Under the pieces are notes generated by a model. That model saw nothing but the letters and a program-made list of their open reading frames with translations, had not been told where the DNA came from and ran no database searches. From Acanthacorydalis orientalis (Eukaryota; Arthropoda; Insecta; Megaloptera; Corydalidae), in the NCBI GenBank assembly GCA_034766995.1, contig CM068316.1, positions 11,550,000 through 11,613,999 on the forward strand: a DNA stretch of 64,000 nucleotides, in the 5' to 3' direction. Below, in pieces: positions 24,444-35,015 of the stretch (position 1 is its first letter; each line of letters starts with the position of its first letter). Both the position numbers and the translations under genes were made by a program.

Positions 24444-25033
24444 AGGCAAAATGGATAAAAAACTACATCAAAGGTCACAAAAGTATTATTAAAATTCTTA
24501 AAAGTTTTTTTTCCTTCCTTCTGTCAACAAGTAGGTCATTACATTTTCAATTTATTACATTTTGAAGGTTATAATTCACTGATTACAACTTAAATTCTAT
24601 ATAATTCGAATTCTGTATATATACTCATTTACAACAGTACAATAATTTTCTTTTAATATAGATAATATTTACTCTCCTCTCAAATTCTCAGATATTCACC
24701 ACCGGCAGTTCTTCTATATTCGCCACCGACAAGTAGTAGTTAGCACATCTTAATCGATATAGTTATATTACTCGTTTAAGGATTACTCGTTCAGTGTTCT
24801 ACATTTATAAATTGGATAAAATGAAATGCAGTTTATAAACTTCTTGTCTTAATTAACAACTGAGATTATTGCGTAAACTATTTTATCTCTCAAAGTTTAA
24901 ATTAGAATCATCTCATCTTCTTGGATAGATAATGTTTAAGTTACCATTCATTATTTATTTTTGAAATTAAATCTAATTATGGAATACATTATTATTTCAT
25001 ATTCAGTTTCACATTTTTTCATTGTTTTTTTTA

Positions 25034-25134
25034 GTACCATAAAATACATTTTTTTAAACTACTATTTTTATTTTAAAGCGTTATTCACATAAGAGCTTCT
25101 ATGTTACTATAAAAATATTCACAAATTTAAAAAT
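25034..25134. repeat. Repeat R7, copy 2
   Basis: Direct repeat of 24150-24250, about 880 bp apart, with few differences (ttattcacataagagcttct for ttatttacataagagcttct). Confidence 0.75.
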
Positions 25135-25429
25135 CAATCGCTCCTTTATCCCTATTGGACTTTTTCGTGTAATATTAACTTTCAACTTTAAAAATAAAAG
25201 TATGATAAATGGAAACTATGCATAAATATTCAAAAGACAAAAGTCTTATTATTTTTGAAATTATATAGTAAAATAAAAAGAAAATGTTTATATTCGGAAT
25301 ATCAGATATAGAAATTATAAATCATTATTGATAGTACTTAGGCATACAATGAAAACATGATGTAACTTGAAACTATTGTTGACTTGAAAGACTAAAAAAG
25401 GCAAAAAAGCTATTTTCTATACTACATGC

Positions 25430-25690
25430 AAGGTCTAATGTATTGTTTTATGATACTTTAGTAAAGGTAAATTTTTTCTGATAGACTTTGTACTATGTTT
25501 ATTTGTGTATTTATCTGCTACAACTAGTTTCAGTTCTTGAATCGTTCTCAAGTAGCTTGATTGATAACTATTTATCAACAAGCTATCTGAGAATGCGTTA
25601 AGAGTTAAATTAGTCATGGTAGACAAATACTTGCGTAATTCGTCAAAATAAAACATTAGTGCGACGACAGATATCAAAACAGACTTTTAT
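25430..25690. repeat. Foldback-like repeat M3, copy 1
   Basis: Contains atctgctacaactagtttca and gttcttgaatcgttctcaag, then further on the partly inverted ctgagaatgcgttaag. A related piece with tctgtcgcaaccattttcag and ttcttgaacagtattc lies at 56650-56742. Confidence 0.45.
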
Positions 25691-25784
25691 AGCATCTTAA
25701 ATTAATAATTTGTAATTAACAAGTGCAACCTAGAGTAAAAGTAAGTCTGAGTAGCCAATTATCATTAAATGGAAAAGGCTAAAA

Positions 25785-26500
25785 GTAGATTCACAAATTA
25801 ATTCTTTTTCATCCCACAAACTATAAAAAAAAGTTTTTAATTCAAGAACATTCTATAATTGATCATTGATCTTTTTTAAACGCTTTTTATGCACATTTCG
25901 TGGATTATATCATAATAAATTATACAGAAACAGCAAAAAAAAAATAGTTTGATGATTATTATTATAAATAGAAATGTATGCAATTTAGATTTAAACTAAC
26001 ATATATGCAAAGTTATAAAAAATAATGGGAACTATTTTGAGGATTGAAATGTAGCTCATTTTTTCATAAATATTCATTTTCTATCAAAAAAGGCACCGAA
26101 TTAATTTGTACACCTAATAAAAATAAACAAATAATAGAAACTTGCATAAATTTAATTAAACAGTCAACAGGATCAGAGCAGTAGTTACGTTTTGCAAACA
26201 GTAAATTCCTGCAATAGTAATTGAGAAATAATCAGAAAGAAAGAGTGGACTGTTAGTGATGCGTTAAAAAAAAATTTAGATATAAGTAGTGGTACATGTG
26301 AAGAAAATTCGATTTTAAATAAATTATCAGTAGTTTTTCTGTACCCTAGCATTTTGAGAATGATGGCAATGTCATCGAAATGCGTTTAAGGAACAATCAA
26401 AAATGGTTAATATGATTTATTGAACATTTTTAATCAGAAAAATTTTTTGTGGTTTGTGGGGCGAAAAAAGAATTCACTTGTGAAAATGAATTTAACTAAT
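25785..26500. repeat. Foldback repeat family M1, long copy
   Basis: The left end reads gattcacaaattaattcttt then tcatcccacaaactata. The right end, inverted, is gtttgtggggcgaaaaaaga then attcacttgtgaaaatgaat. The right arm also holds gtcatcgaaatgcgttta and tttattgaacatttttaatc. The interior is AT-rich and includes the R4 fragment at 26036-26112. It has no coding capacity. Confidence 0.55.
26036..26112. repeat. MITE-like repeat R4, partial copy (inverted)
   Basis: Reads gaggattgaaatgtagctca and later aaaaaaggcaccgaattaat. It is the reverse complement of the corresponding parts at 2945-3060 and 33411-33542. Confidence 0.55.
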
Positions 26501-27341
26501 GTCAGAACTATATTGTGTCTTAAACGTCTAAGTTTGAATTTTTTTAAAAAAAAATAAAGTTCATATTTATGAAAAGTACAATGTAATAGAAAAAATGGTT
26601 AATATATACTTTCGTTCATTTTCGTATCGTTAATTCAAAACACGTTTTCGAATTCATTAAATAAACCGAGGCTCAGGTGTTCAGCGTCACGAATCATTGA
26701 AGCATTGCTTTCAATTCTAATTACATGTACATCACACGCAAAAATGTGTCAGAAAAAGTTTCGTTTTACGCGTAGAAGTTTTTTCATCATGCTATACTAC
26801 TGTCACATGGTTTTTCCTACATCGCCAACACCCTCCAACGTACCGCATAGCCGTACGAATTTACGGACGGGTACTTTCTTTATGAGTCTGGCCGGCCACA
26901 ACATTACGCACACAATATGTTTGTAGCGTATAAGAAAATTCTACTAAGAAATTGCCTCGTGTCGAATAACTGCGAGTACCTCGGTTCGTTATTACAAATT
27001 ACGGTCGATTTTAATAAAGAAACTTTTCATGAGTTGTAAAATAAATTTCAGCTTGCGTTCCTGTCTTTTTTTTTCTTTCTGTAATTATCGGTCAGTAATT
27101 CAATAATAAGTTTATTTTTTCTGTTTTAAATCCGATAATGGAGTTTTAAGCTTTAAAAGTATACACGGAATCTTCACTCTCTTTTAATCTATATTTTGCA
27201 AATACACTTTATTTTCATAAAGTAAATAACAGCTAATTAATATTATTATATCAATTTGTTTCAAACTGTAATTCATTTCAAGTGCTTACAACATATTAAT
27301 TACACAGCATTAAAGAGTTTTACTTCTTATCAAAAAAACAA

Positions 27342-27345
<4 letters not shown>

Positions 27346-27372
<27 letters not shown>
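27346..27372. repeat. Compound (TA)n(GA)n microsatellite
   Basis: TA run passing into a GA run, as at 6868-6892. Confidence 0.85.
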
Positions 27373-27547
27373 AAAAGATAATAACACTCTTATCAAACGT
27401 ATTTGAAGATTAATCCATTGTTAAACAATATAAATATATGAACGGTGTCATTTATAAGAAATTAATGTATTTATAATCTGAAATTAAAAAATGTATGATT
27501 AAATAATCTTATATAGACAGACATATTTATTTATTTTCGTATAATAA

Positions 27548-27689
27548 AAGTAGGGATCTTCGCCCCTTGCTCGCTGCGTTCGCCCACTTGACAGTTATAA
27601 GCATGTACATGAACCGAATGAAACAATAAATATATTTTTGAAAAACTCATGTCTATATAATTATTATCACATATATCGCAACGTAGTCG

Positions 27690-27782
<93 letters not shown>
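27548..27782 (-). repeat. (TA)n-cored repeat R5, copy 1
   Basis: 27548-27689 is the reverse complement of the ends of the two copies at 28490-29165. The shared order on the minus strand is gttgcgatatatgtg, aattatatagacatgag, tattgtttcattcggtt, gcttataactgtcaagtg, then a GC-rich end cgcagcgagcaaggggcga. It is continued by a 93-bp TA run (27690-27782) in the same relative position as in the other copies. It has no coding capacity; the element class is not recognised. Confidence 0.7.
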
Positions 27783-27785
<3 letters not shown>

Positions 27786-28019
27786 AGATATGTTTATTTT
27801 GCAACGAAGAACTATGCAGTTTTCATTTCCCTGAAACACACTTACAGTATTAAAAATAACCCAACATTTGGCACTTGTTACTTTTATTGAGTACTTAATT
27901 CGTAATGACGAACATAAAGAATATCTTGAAGGCATATCTCAAACGTACTAATGTGTATTAAAAAAATGTTGAGTACATCTATTTTTATATATTTTTATTT
28001 CCTTGTATCCGTTACATAT

Positions 28020-28115
28020 TTTTTTGTAAAATCCTTAAATGCAGGCTTCAGTGTCTAAAGATTTTTTTACAGCCACTTAGTGCAGATAACAATAGTGGCT
28101 GTAAATCTTTTTGGC
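28020..28115. other. Hairpin with 3' and 5' arms of about 17-20 nt
   Basis: aaagatttttttacagccac (around 28057) pairs with gtggctgtaaatcttt (around 28095-28110) through a short loop tagtgcagataacaat. There is one bulge in the T run. It is compact like a small precursor hairpin but could equally be a degenerate inverted-repeat element. Confidence 0.5.
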
Positions 28116-28381
28116 AGACAAAGAAACTCACAAAACGTTTAAACAGAACAGAAGTAATGATTTTTACAATGTTTATAATTTATGTTTTCTTTGTACTTCT
28201 ATCGTCTATTTAAAACGGGTTTTTATTGTGAATTCGTGAGTAAACACTTTGTTTAGATTCTGGAGTCTTTTTCGGTAAATGTCTTAACTATGAAAAATGT
28301 TATTATTTAATACAAAATAAATAAAATTATTTTATTTCATATTCGTATAAACTTGATTAATATTTCACAGCTGTACCAAAC

Positions 28382-28394
<13 letters not shown>

Positions 28395-28476
<82 letters not shown>
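28395..28476. repeat. (TA)n microsatellite
   Basis: TA run of 82 bp preceded by tacatacatacata. Confidence 0.97.
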
Positions 28477-28479
<3 letters not shown>

Positions 28480-28489
28480 CAAAATTATT

Positions 28490-28600
28490 CACAAAAAACT
28501 CGATGACGTCGAGATTTCTATGGTATCCAAATATGTTTATCTTATATATAAAATAACATGTCGCAATCTGTCTCCGATAATGGTTATATAGATATACTGA

Positions 28601-28658
<58 letters not shown>

Positions 28659-28800
28659 CAGCAACGTTGAAGTATATCTGCGAGTTGATTATATAGATAT
28701 AAATGATTTTTAAACAATGTTTGTTGTTTCATTCGGTTACAAGTACAGGCTTATAATAGGCAAGTAGGTGATCGAAGCGAGCAGGGGGGAATTCCCTTTA
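28490..28800 (+). repeat. (TA)n-cored repeat R5, copy 2
   Basis: Left block: tcgagatttctatggtatcc, aaatatgtttatcttatata, aataacatgtcgcaatctgt. Core: CT run then TA run (28600-28658). Right block: caacgttgaagtatatctgc, gattatatagatataaatga, tttgttgtttcattcggtta, gcttataataggcaagtagg, gatcgaagcgagcagggggg. The same blocks recur in order in copy 3. Confidence 0.75.

Positions 28801-28804
<4 letters not shown>

Positions 28805-28865
<61 letters not shown>
28805..28865. repeat. (TA)n microsatellite between R5 copies
   Basis: TA run of 61 bp separating R5 copies 2 and 3. Confidence 0.97.
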
Positions 28866-28869
<4 letters not shown>

Positions 28870-28974
28870 CGGTATTTATAACGTCGGGTTTTCTCTGGTT
28901 CCTAAATATGTTTATCACATATAAAATAACACGTAGTAATCTGTTTGTGATAATAATTTTATAAGCTTTCTAAC

Positions 28975-29005
<31 letters not shown>

Positions 29006-29165
29006 ACGCGTTGCAATATATCTGCGAGAATGATTATATAGACATAAGTGAGTATTAAAAATATGTTTATTGTTTCTTATGGTTACATGACATGCTTATA
29101 ATTGTCAAGCGGATGAGCTCAGCTAGCCCGATGGTTGGTGTGCGAAGCGAGCAAGGGGCAAAGCC
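28870..29165 (+). repeat. (TA)n-cored repeat R5, copy 3
   Basis: Head-to-tail with copy 2. Left block gtcgggttttctctggttcc, aaatatgtttatcacatata, aataacacgtagtaatctgt. Core TA run 28977-29005. Right block gcgttgcaatatatctgcga, gattatatagacataagtga, tatgtttattgtttctta, gcttataattgtcaagcg, ending gtgcgaagcgagcaaggggc and aaagccccctag. The end can form a small hairpin (ggggc/gcccc). Confidence 0.75.
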
Positions 29166-29176
29166 CCCTAGCATAT

Positions 29177-29207
29177 TTATGTATATATATATATATGTGT
29201 GTGTGTA

Positions 29208-29273
<66 letters not shown>

Positions 29274-29276
29274 TAC
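29177..29276. repeat. Compound (TA)n(TG)n microsatellite
   Basis: TA runs interrupted twice by TG runs. Confidence 0.95.
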
Positions 29277-29647
29277 GCACACGCAAAATACGTATACGAA
29301 TCATCACACTGTGCACCGATTCTAATATTAGCAACGCTACCAATATTGCAAAATGATGACATACCAACATCACATTGCAAATGGAAACGTCGATTAACAA
29401 GCTGACACGTTCGTGACTGAAATAAAATGTATATTCAGAAAAATATCTAATACGAAAATGTCTTTGTGCATTATGTGATGTTCTGTTTCATTAAAACATG
29501 CTTTTAACCTTCGAAGTTCTAATGTATCTAACAGTTATTGAAGAAATCCTCTTAATATTATAGTGCAATAATCAAATATTTCTTGAGATATATTTTTATC
29601 AAATCAATTATAAGTTATGAATCAGATAATTTCTGTATTTTCAGTAG

Positions 29648-29648
<1 letters not shown>

Positions 29649-29681
<33 letters not shown>
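29649..29681. repeat. (TA)n microsatellite
   Basis: TA run of 33 bp. Confidence 0.95.
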
Positions 29682-29683
<2 letters not shown>

Positions 29684-29831
29684 AGACTTAAAATTTATTT
29701 CTATCAATAATAATTGAATATTAGATTTTTAATAGTGTTAATATAAAAATGACACATTTTTTTAATTAACCGTTAATACAATCTGTGAACAACATCGAAT
29801 AAATGTTATTCTTACTAAAAAAAAAAAAAAA

Positions 29832-29902
29832 CTTAACTTTGTCGGGCGCTAATGACCTTAACTGTCGACGTCTCCTTGAACTCCAAATAACCAACTTAAA
29901 AA
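29832..29902. repeat. Dispersed repeat R6, copy 1
   Basis: gggcgctaatgaccttaact, gtcgacgtctccttgaactc and caaataaccaac follow an A run. 47715-47775 has the same order (cactaatgaacttaattg, ccttaaattccaaataac). The arrangement next to an A run suggests the 3' end of a retroelement, but the class was not recognised. Confidence 0.5.
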
Positions 29903-30957
29903 CTTCGTACATAACTGGTTTTCAAATTGAGTGATACTACCATTGTCTAAAATGTTGAATGAATTTCGCTGACTTTCATACATTACAATAAAAATAAATG
30001 AAATAAACGATGAAAAAATTCCATAACTTTTCATAGCTAATATTTTATGAAAAGAATATAAAATATAACTCTCCCTTCACATCTGTTGAGACATTCCAGA
30101 GAGTCACAATTCGCAGTTCAAGAAGCCCAATTGTAAATATTAATAATAAACATGTTTCTAATATAAAAATATACATTGAGCAAGAAACAGGCCTTAATGT
30201 ATAAAGTTTAAGTAAAAACAAAAACGCATAATATGAAAATACGAGTTTCTCTGATTTAACCAACCATCCTTTCGTTATTTTCCAATTACTTGTTCCTTTT
30301 TTAGTTATATCAAGATTCATAAACTCAATTAAACAACGAAAATCTGTATTTGACATATGAAATCTTTCCAACTTTTATGAAATTAAAATTTCCAATCAAT
30401 AAATCTCACTTCAAATCTTAACAAACCCCGACATACCTGCAACGTTGGCTCTCTTGTAACTTTACAAGCGCAAATAACAGTATATGTTGCTCCCAAAATA
30501 GACTTTAAGTATCTTTTAACAAGTTATTTTTTTCATCTTATTTCTTATTAAAACATCGATAATAATGGTAGCATTTCTTGTGTGTGTAATATGTCTTTAC
30601 AAATATTTGAGAATAGCATTTTTATTGACAATGCTTTCAGTGCGTAAGCAGCTTTGTTAAAGCTTCATTGATGAATAATAAATTGTTAATAGTATTTAAC
30701 ATTTAATTCATTTAATCTACGAAACTGATTTTGATCCCTTAAATGTATTAAATAATAATTTTCTTCAGTTATATATAAAAGTAAAGGCTTTAAAAATATT
30801 TAAATTGCATATTTTATGTATTTTTCTTTAAGTAATTTTATTTTTACATGTAAAATTATTTACAATATAATTTTTCCACATTAATTGTTCACTCATCCTG
30901 AAAAACACGACAAAAATGTCTTCATTAAAGTCCTAGATTCCGTATCACTGACAAGAA

Positions 30958-30961
<4 letters not shown>

Positions 30962-30996
<35 letters not shown>
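30962..30996. repeat. (TA)n microsatellite
   Basis: TA run of 35 bp. Confidence 0.95.
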
Positions 30997-30999
<3 letters not shown>

Positions 31000-31599
31000 G
31001 TATTAAAGTGTGAACCATAGAAACGAACTCTGCAGCATGTCTATTTTGAACTTGTACGAAAGTGATCGTGAAAGCCAAATAGGCTATTCGAATGAGGGCA
31101 CATTTTCTTGAACATATACCTTCCAGTGCTAAAAAGCAACATTCTGGAGAGATGTTACGTATGTTCAAAAAATAATATAAGAAGCGAAACGACTTGACAG
31201 TGTAAAAAAATGTCAAATACCTCTACATTTACCAGAATGTTTCAAAAAATTTTATACTCTACAGGACTATTGAATTAGTGTCTAATTTATTATTTAATTA
31301 TTCTTCTTTAATTGTGGTTATTAGTATTGAATTGTAATATTTAGCAATGTATCAATATTCTTTTCTTTGTTAAGCTGAATGATTAATAGCATTTTTGATG
31401 ATATCGAATTTCAATTAATTCGTTTGTCAAGACGTTAATATTGAATCATCAGCGAATACTAAAAGCAAATTTATTGATTAAAGAAGAATATTTCAGTTCT
31501 TAATAGCTCTCGAAATCAGGTCATGCTCTTTTTTGTTTAAAATTAGTCGATGCTGTAATCAATCTTTCTTTTAATATATATATATATGTATGTATGTAT

Positions 31600-31850
31600 A
31601 GACACACACACCTCTTTGATCCCATTGATATCTTATCCTGATAGTCTTTGTCCATTTGAATCCTGATTAGCTGTTATTCACTACAGTTTCGACACATCAT
31701 TTTCAGATAGATACTTGAAACTGAATACATATTAGACTTAGTGAATCTTTAATATCTCTTCTTGAAGGTAATACGCATACCAAAACTAACAGTAAAGAAC
31801 AAATACTAAAATGATTCAAAAGGATAAAAACCATAATGCCAACATTTGGA
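31600..31850. repeat. Foldback repeat family M2, diverged copy
   Basis: Left arm: cctctttgatcccattgata, ttcactacagtttcgacaca, tcattttcaga. Right arm: ttcttgaaggtaatacgcat, accaaaactaacagtaaaga, then aaccataatgccaac. The arms face each other around 31735. Confidence 0.5.
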
Positions 31851-32413
31851 TATTTAAAAATTTTCAAGGTTTCTTATCACCAATCTCCCCTTAAAAAATA
31901 TATTTAGCTTAAATAATTGCATTTGTAAGTCTCGACAAATAGCGACCGGATATTATTTATATTTCACAAAACAAACTACATTTTTTTACGTAAATATCAA
32001 AACACATTTCATTTTTAAAATATAGCAGGGGCGTTGCAAACATTTGATAGAATTAATGTATAATTTGTTCATAATAATCTATCAGTTCACTTAAGTTTTT
32101 GAATATTTTCTGATCATTTAAATATGAAATATTACAACTTCCTGTTCATAAAAATATATGTGTATATGATTAGAAATGTTCGCATTTATTTATTTATTCA
32201 TTCGCATTCATATTAGTGAAGGTGTTATTAGACATGTGTTCGAACATATTATAAATAAGCTATCTATTAAATTATGTATCAAAGAAATTAATATGAGAGA
32301 AATGTGCCTGTCGTTTGCATAAATTTCGATATTAAAAATAGATATGACAACGAATCTCGATGTGAAATGGATTTTCAACTTTGAAATAAGTTAATGATCA
32401 AAAAGTTGATTGC

Positions 32414-32414
<1 letters not shown>

Positions 32415-32476
<62 letters not shown>
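32415..32476. repeat. (TA)n microsatellite
   Basis: TA run of 62 bp. Confidence 0.97.
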
Positions 32477-32479
<3 letters not shown>

Positions 32480-32596
32480 TACACACATACATAGTAGAGT
32501 CGCACATGTGTAAAAACCGTTGTTCATTTTTAGCGTAAACGTTTTGTACGTTAATAATCCTGCGGTGAAGTTAACATAAAAAAATTAATCATTGTT

Positions 32597-32765
32597 AAGG
32601 ACGTAGACAGACGTCGGGCTACACAGGTCGTTGCATTAACTCCGCCTGACGGGCATCATCCATCGCGACGCCACCACATGTCGCCGCGGCAAATTTGTTA
32701 GTGGATGTCGTGTCGCACGTTAACCCTTTAATGGTACGTTAAATAACGTGCGTCGCTTTTATTTA
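32597..32765. other. CpG-containing island within the giant intron
   Basis: About 170 bp rich in CG dinucleotides (cgtcgggct, catcgcgacgccacc, gtcgccgcggc, ataacgtgcgtcgc) in otherwise very AT-rich surroundings. There is no open frame of note and no match to the repeats seen elsewhere in the window. It could be a regulatory element, an internal start site or a foreign insertion; the sequence alone does not decide. Confidence 0.4.
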
Positions 32766-33410
32766 TGTTCACACAGAGAGAATCAACGCGTTTGATTTAT
32801 TCTTGCGCTCGAAACGGAGGCTTTTTTTTCTTAATTATGAAATGTGTACACATAAACAGCATTGTATTCAAGCTGAGTGTTATATTTTCGACAATAACAC
32901 GTCCGTTTTTCAACAACATTTTTGATGCGATTGCTTTTTTTTATTAGTGATCGTAATTTTTAATTTAAATACATTTAATACACTCCGAACAATGGAACTA
33001 TTCCAATACCAAAAGGATATTTTTAAACAAATATGACACCTTACAGAATCAGTTTTTTCTCGTGAAAATCTCCTCAAAACCATCGTTCGTTTCTTAGCAG
33101 AGATATTAATATCTAGTATAGGTTAGCTTAATGTAAAATGTCTTATCGTCGCAAGATAACAAATGTGTTGAATGTCTTGATCTCACGAAAAAATGTCACG
33201 TTGATGTGACAGCATTGAATGCAATAAAGTCGCGGTTAATTCTCTTTAATTTGTCAGTTGCTTGAATGTATAGAATTTTTATTTAGAGTGTATTTAACAG
33301 CCGTTGTAACTGTTTTATGTATTGGGTGAGTGTTCGGCTGGATTTTTTTAAAAAATAAGACAAGTTAAATGTTTCATGTAAGTCTATGTACAAGTGAGAA
33401 TATTATTAGG

Positions 33411-33542
33411 TTTACAAATCAATTCGGTGCTTTTTTTATATAAAATGAATGTTTACGGAAAAATAGAATACATTTCAATCCTCAAAATATCCCTCATTAT
33501 TTTGTATAACTTATATAAAGGCGCCGAATTATTTTTTACAGT
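33411..33542. mobile_element. MITE R4, complete copy
   Basis: About 130 bp with inverted ends: ttacaaatcaattcggtgct then tttttatata at the left. The right end, read on the minus strand, is ctgtaaaaaataattcggcg then cctttatataa. It is non-coding. Partial copies are at 2945-3060 and 26036-26112. Confidence 0.65.
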
Positions 33543-33586
33543 CGATGGGCATATGAAAGTGGAATGATGGGTAAAATAACGTAAAT

Positions 33587-33593
<7 letters not shown>

Positions 33594-33637
<44 letters not shown>
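33594..33637. repeat. (TA)n(TG)n microsatellite
   Basis: TA run to 33627 followed by a short TG run. Confidence 0.95.
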
Positions 33638-34604
33638 ATTATAATGATTAATTAAAAAAAAAAACATTGTAAGACTGTCTAGATAAATATGCTACTGATG
33701 TTTTACTACTGATTCTTATTAGTTTGACATGAATAGTATTATTAATACTGTTTATATTCAGTCAATTATTAATAATTTTCAACTAATAATAAATCAACTA
33801 CCATTTTATTGTTTTATTACGATCGTTGTGCGCAGATGGATTCACGAAAGTGTGAAGAATAGTAAAAGATAATAAAGTACTTTTTAAATTAATTTTGAAA
33901 ATTACATTCAGTTATATTTTATTTTAAAAATCACTTTTTTTTAAAAAAAAAAAGAAAAATCAAACTTTATCTTGCTGCTGTAGTTCCAGTAAATTTACCT
34001 TGTAACACTTTATTCAAAGTATTTTGCTTGAAATATACATTCTCATATTAAAAGTTCAGAAATGTCTATTATCTGTATTTTTCTTAGAAATTTGTTGAGT
34101 TCGTTGTGGAGGTAAATAACACAACTTAATCAAATTTATTCGATCTCTTGCTACGAAAGTTACATTTCTAACAGTTTTAAACAAATTGTCAATATTTTTC
34201 ATGTAATAGATGTGAATTTAACACTTTAAAAAGCATGTCATTAAATGGATATGTAAGATAAACTTATTATTAATCATGTTTTATATGTTTTAAATAATTT
34301 AGAAGATACATACTAAAAAAATAGATCTTTATTACAGTAAATATCAAAAATTATATCCTAACGGTGCTTAGAACAAAGCATGTACATTTCAGTGATTGAT
34401 TTCTTTGCTGTTCCTCGACTTTATATACAAAAAAAAGTAGGTGCCATAGTTTGTAAATAATTTGAGTGTTGTTGGGGTAGGCTACGGTTTTAATTAATTT
34501 TAGAGATTATATGCAATAATCATCCACTTTAAAAAAATGGATGAAAACCACACAAATCTTACGATTTGGTCCAATGCTAAGTTAATTTTGATTTATGTTG
34601 CTTC

Positions 34605-34608
<4 letters not shown>

Positions 34609-34660
<52 letters not shown>
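34609..34660. repeat. (TA)n microsatellite
   Basis: TA run of 52 bp, followed by ttggaggatgagagggggg. Confidence 0.97.
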
Positions 34661-34665
<5 letters not shown>

Positions 34666-34744
34666 GGATGAGAGGGGGGTGAGCTTAGAACATTTCTCGA
34701 TTATATTATATGATACTATCTGTATCTTCTAGTCACCTTTGAGT

Positions 34745-35015
34745 ACATGTTCTCAAATTCATTTTTCACTTTACAAACCATGTTTTTTCCTGATCAGTAA
34801 TGTTTAATAAATGATTATGATCGTTTTTTATTAATCATTTTTTCTATACCCAAGCTCTCTAAAGATTATAGGATCTCCACCAAAATATGCAAAAACATGC
34901 AAGAATCAAAAAAGGTCAATAATCCTTTATTGAATATTATTGATCAAAAAAGTTGTATCTTAAACTATCTTTGTATAATTGGTATACTGTAGGTAAATGG
35001 AAATTCATTTGTGAA
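34745..35015. repeat. Foldback repeat family M1, copy
   Basis: Left arm: aaattcatttttcactttac, aaaccatg, then tgatcagtaatgtttaataa. Right arm, inverted: gtcaataatcctttattgaa then tattattgatcaaaaaag, and outside it ggaaattcatttgtgaac. Confidence 0.55.

Noticed and set aside
30045..30371. 108-codon minus-strand frame with a hydrophobic middle
   Set aside because: No family recognised, very AT-rich, no promoter or splice evidence. A frame of this length is expected occasionally in 64 kb over six frames.
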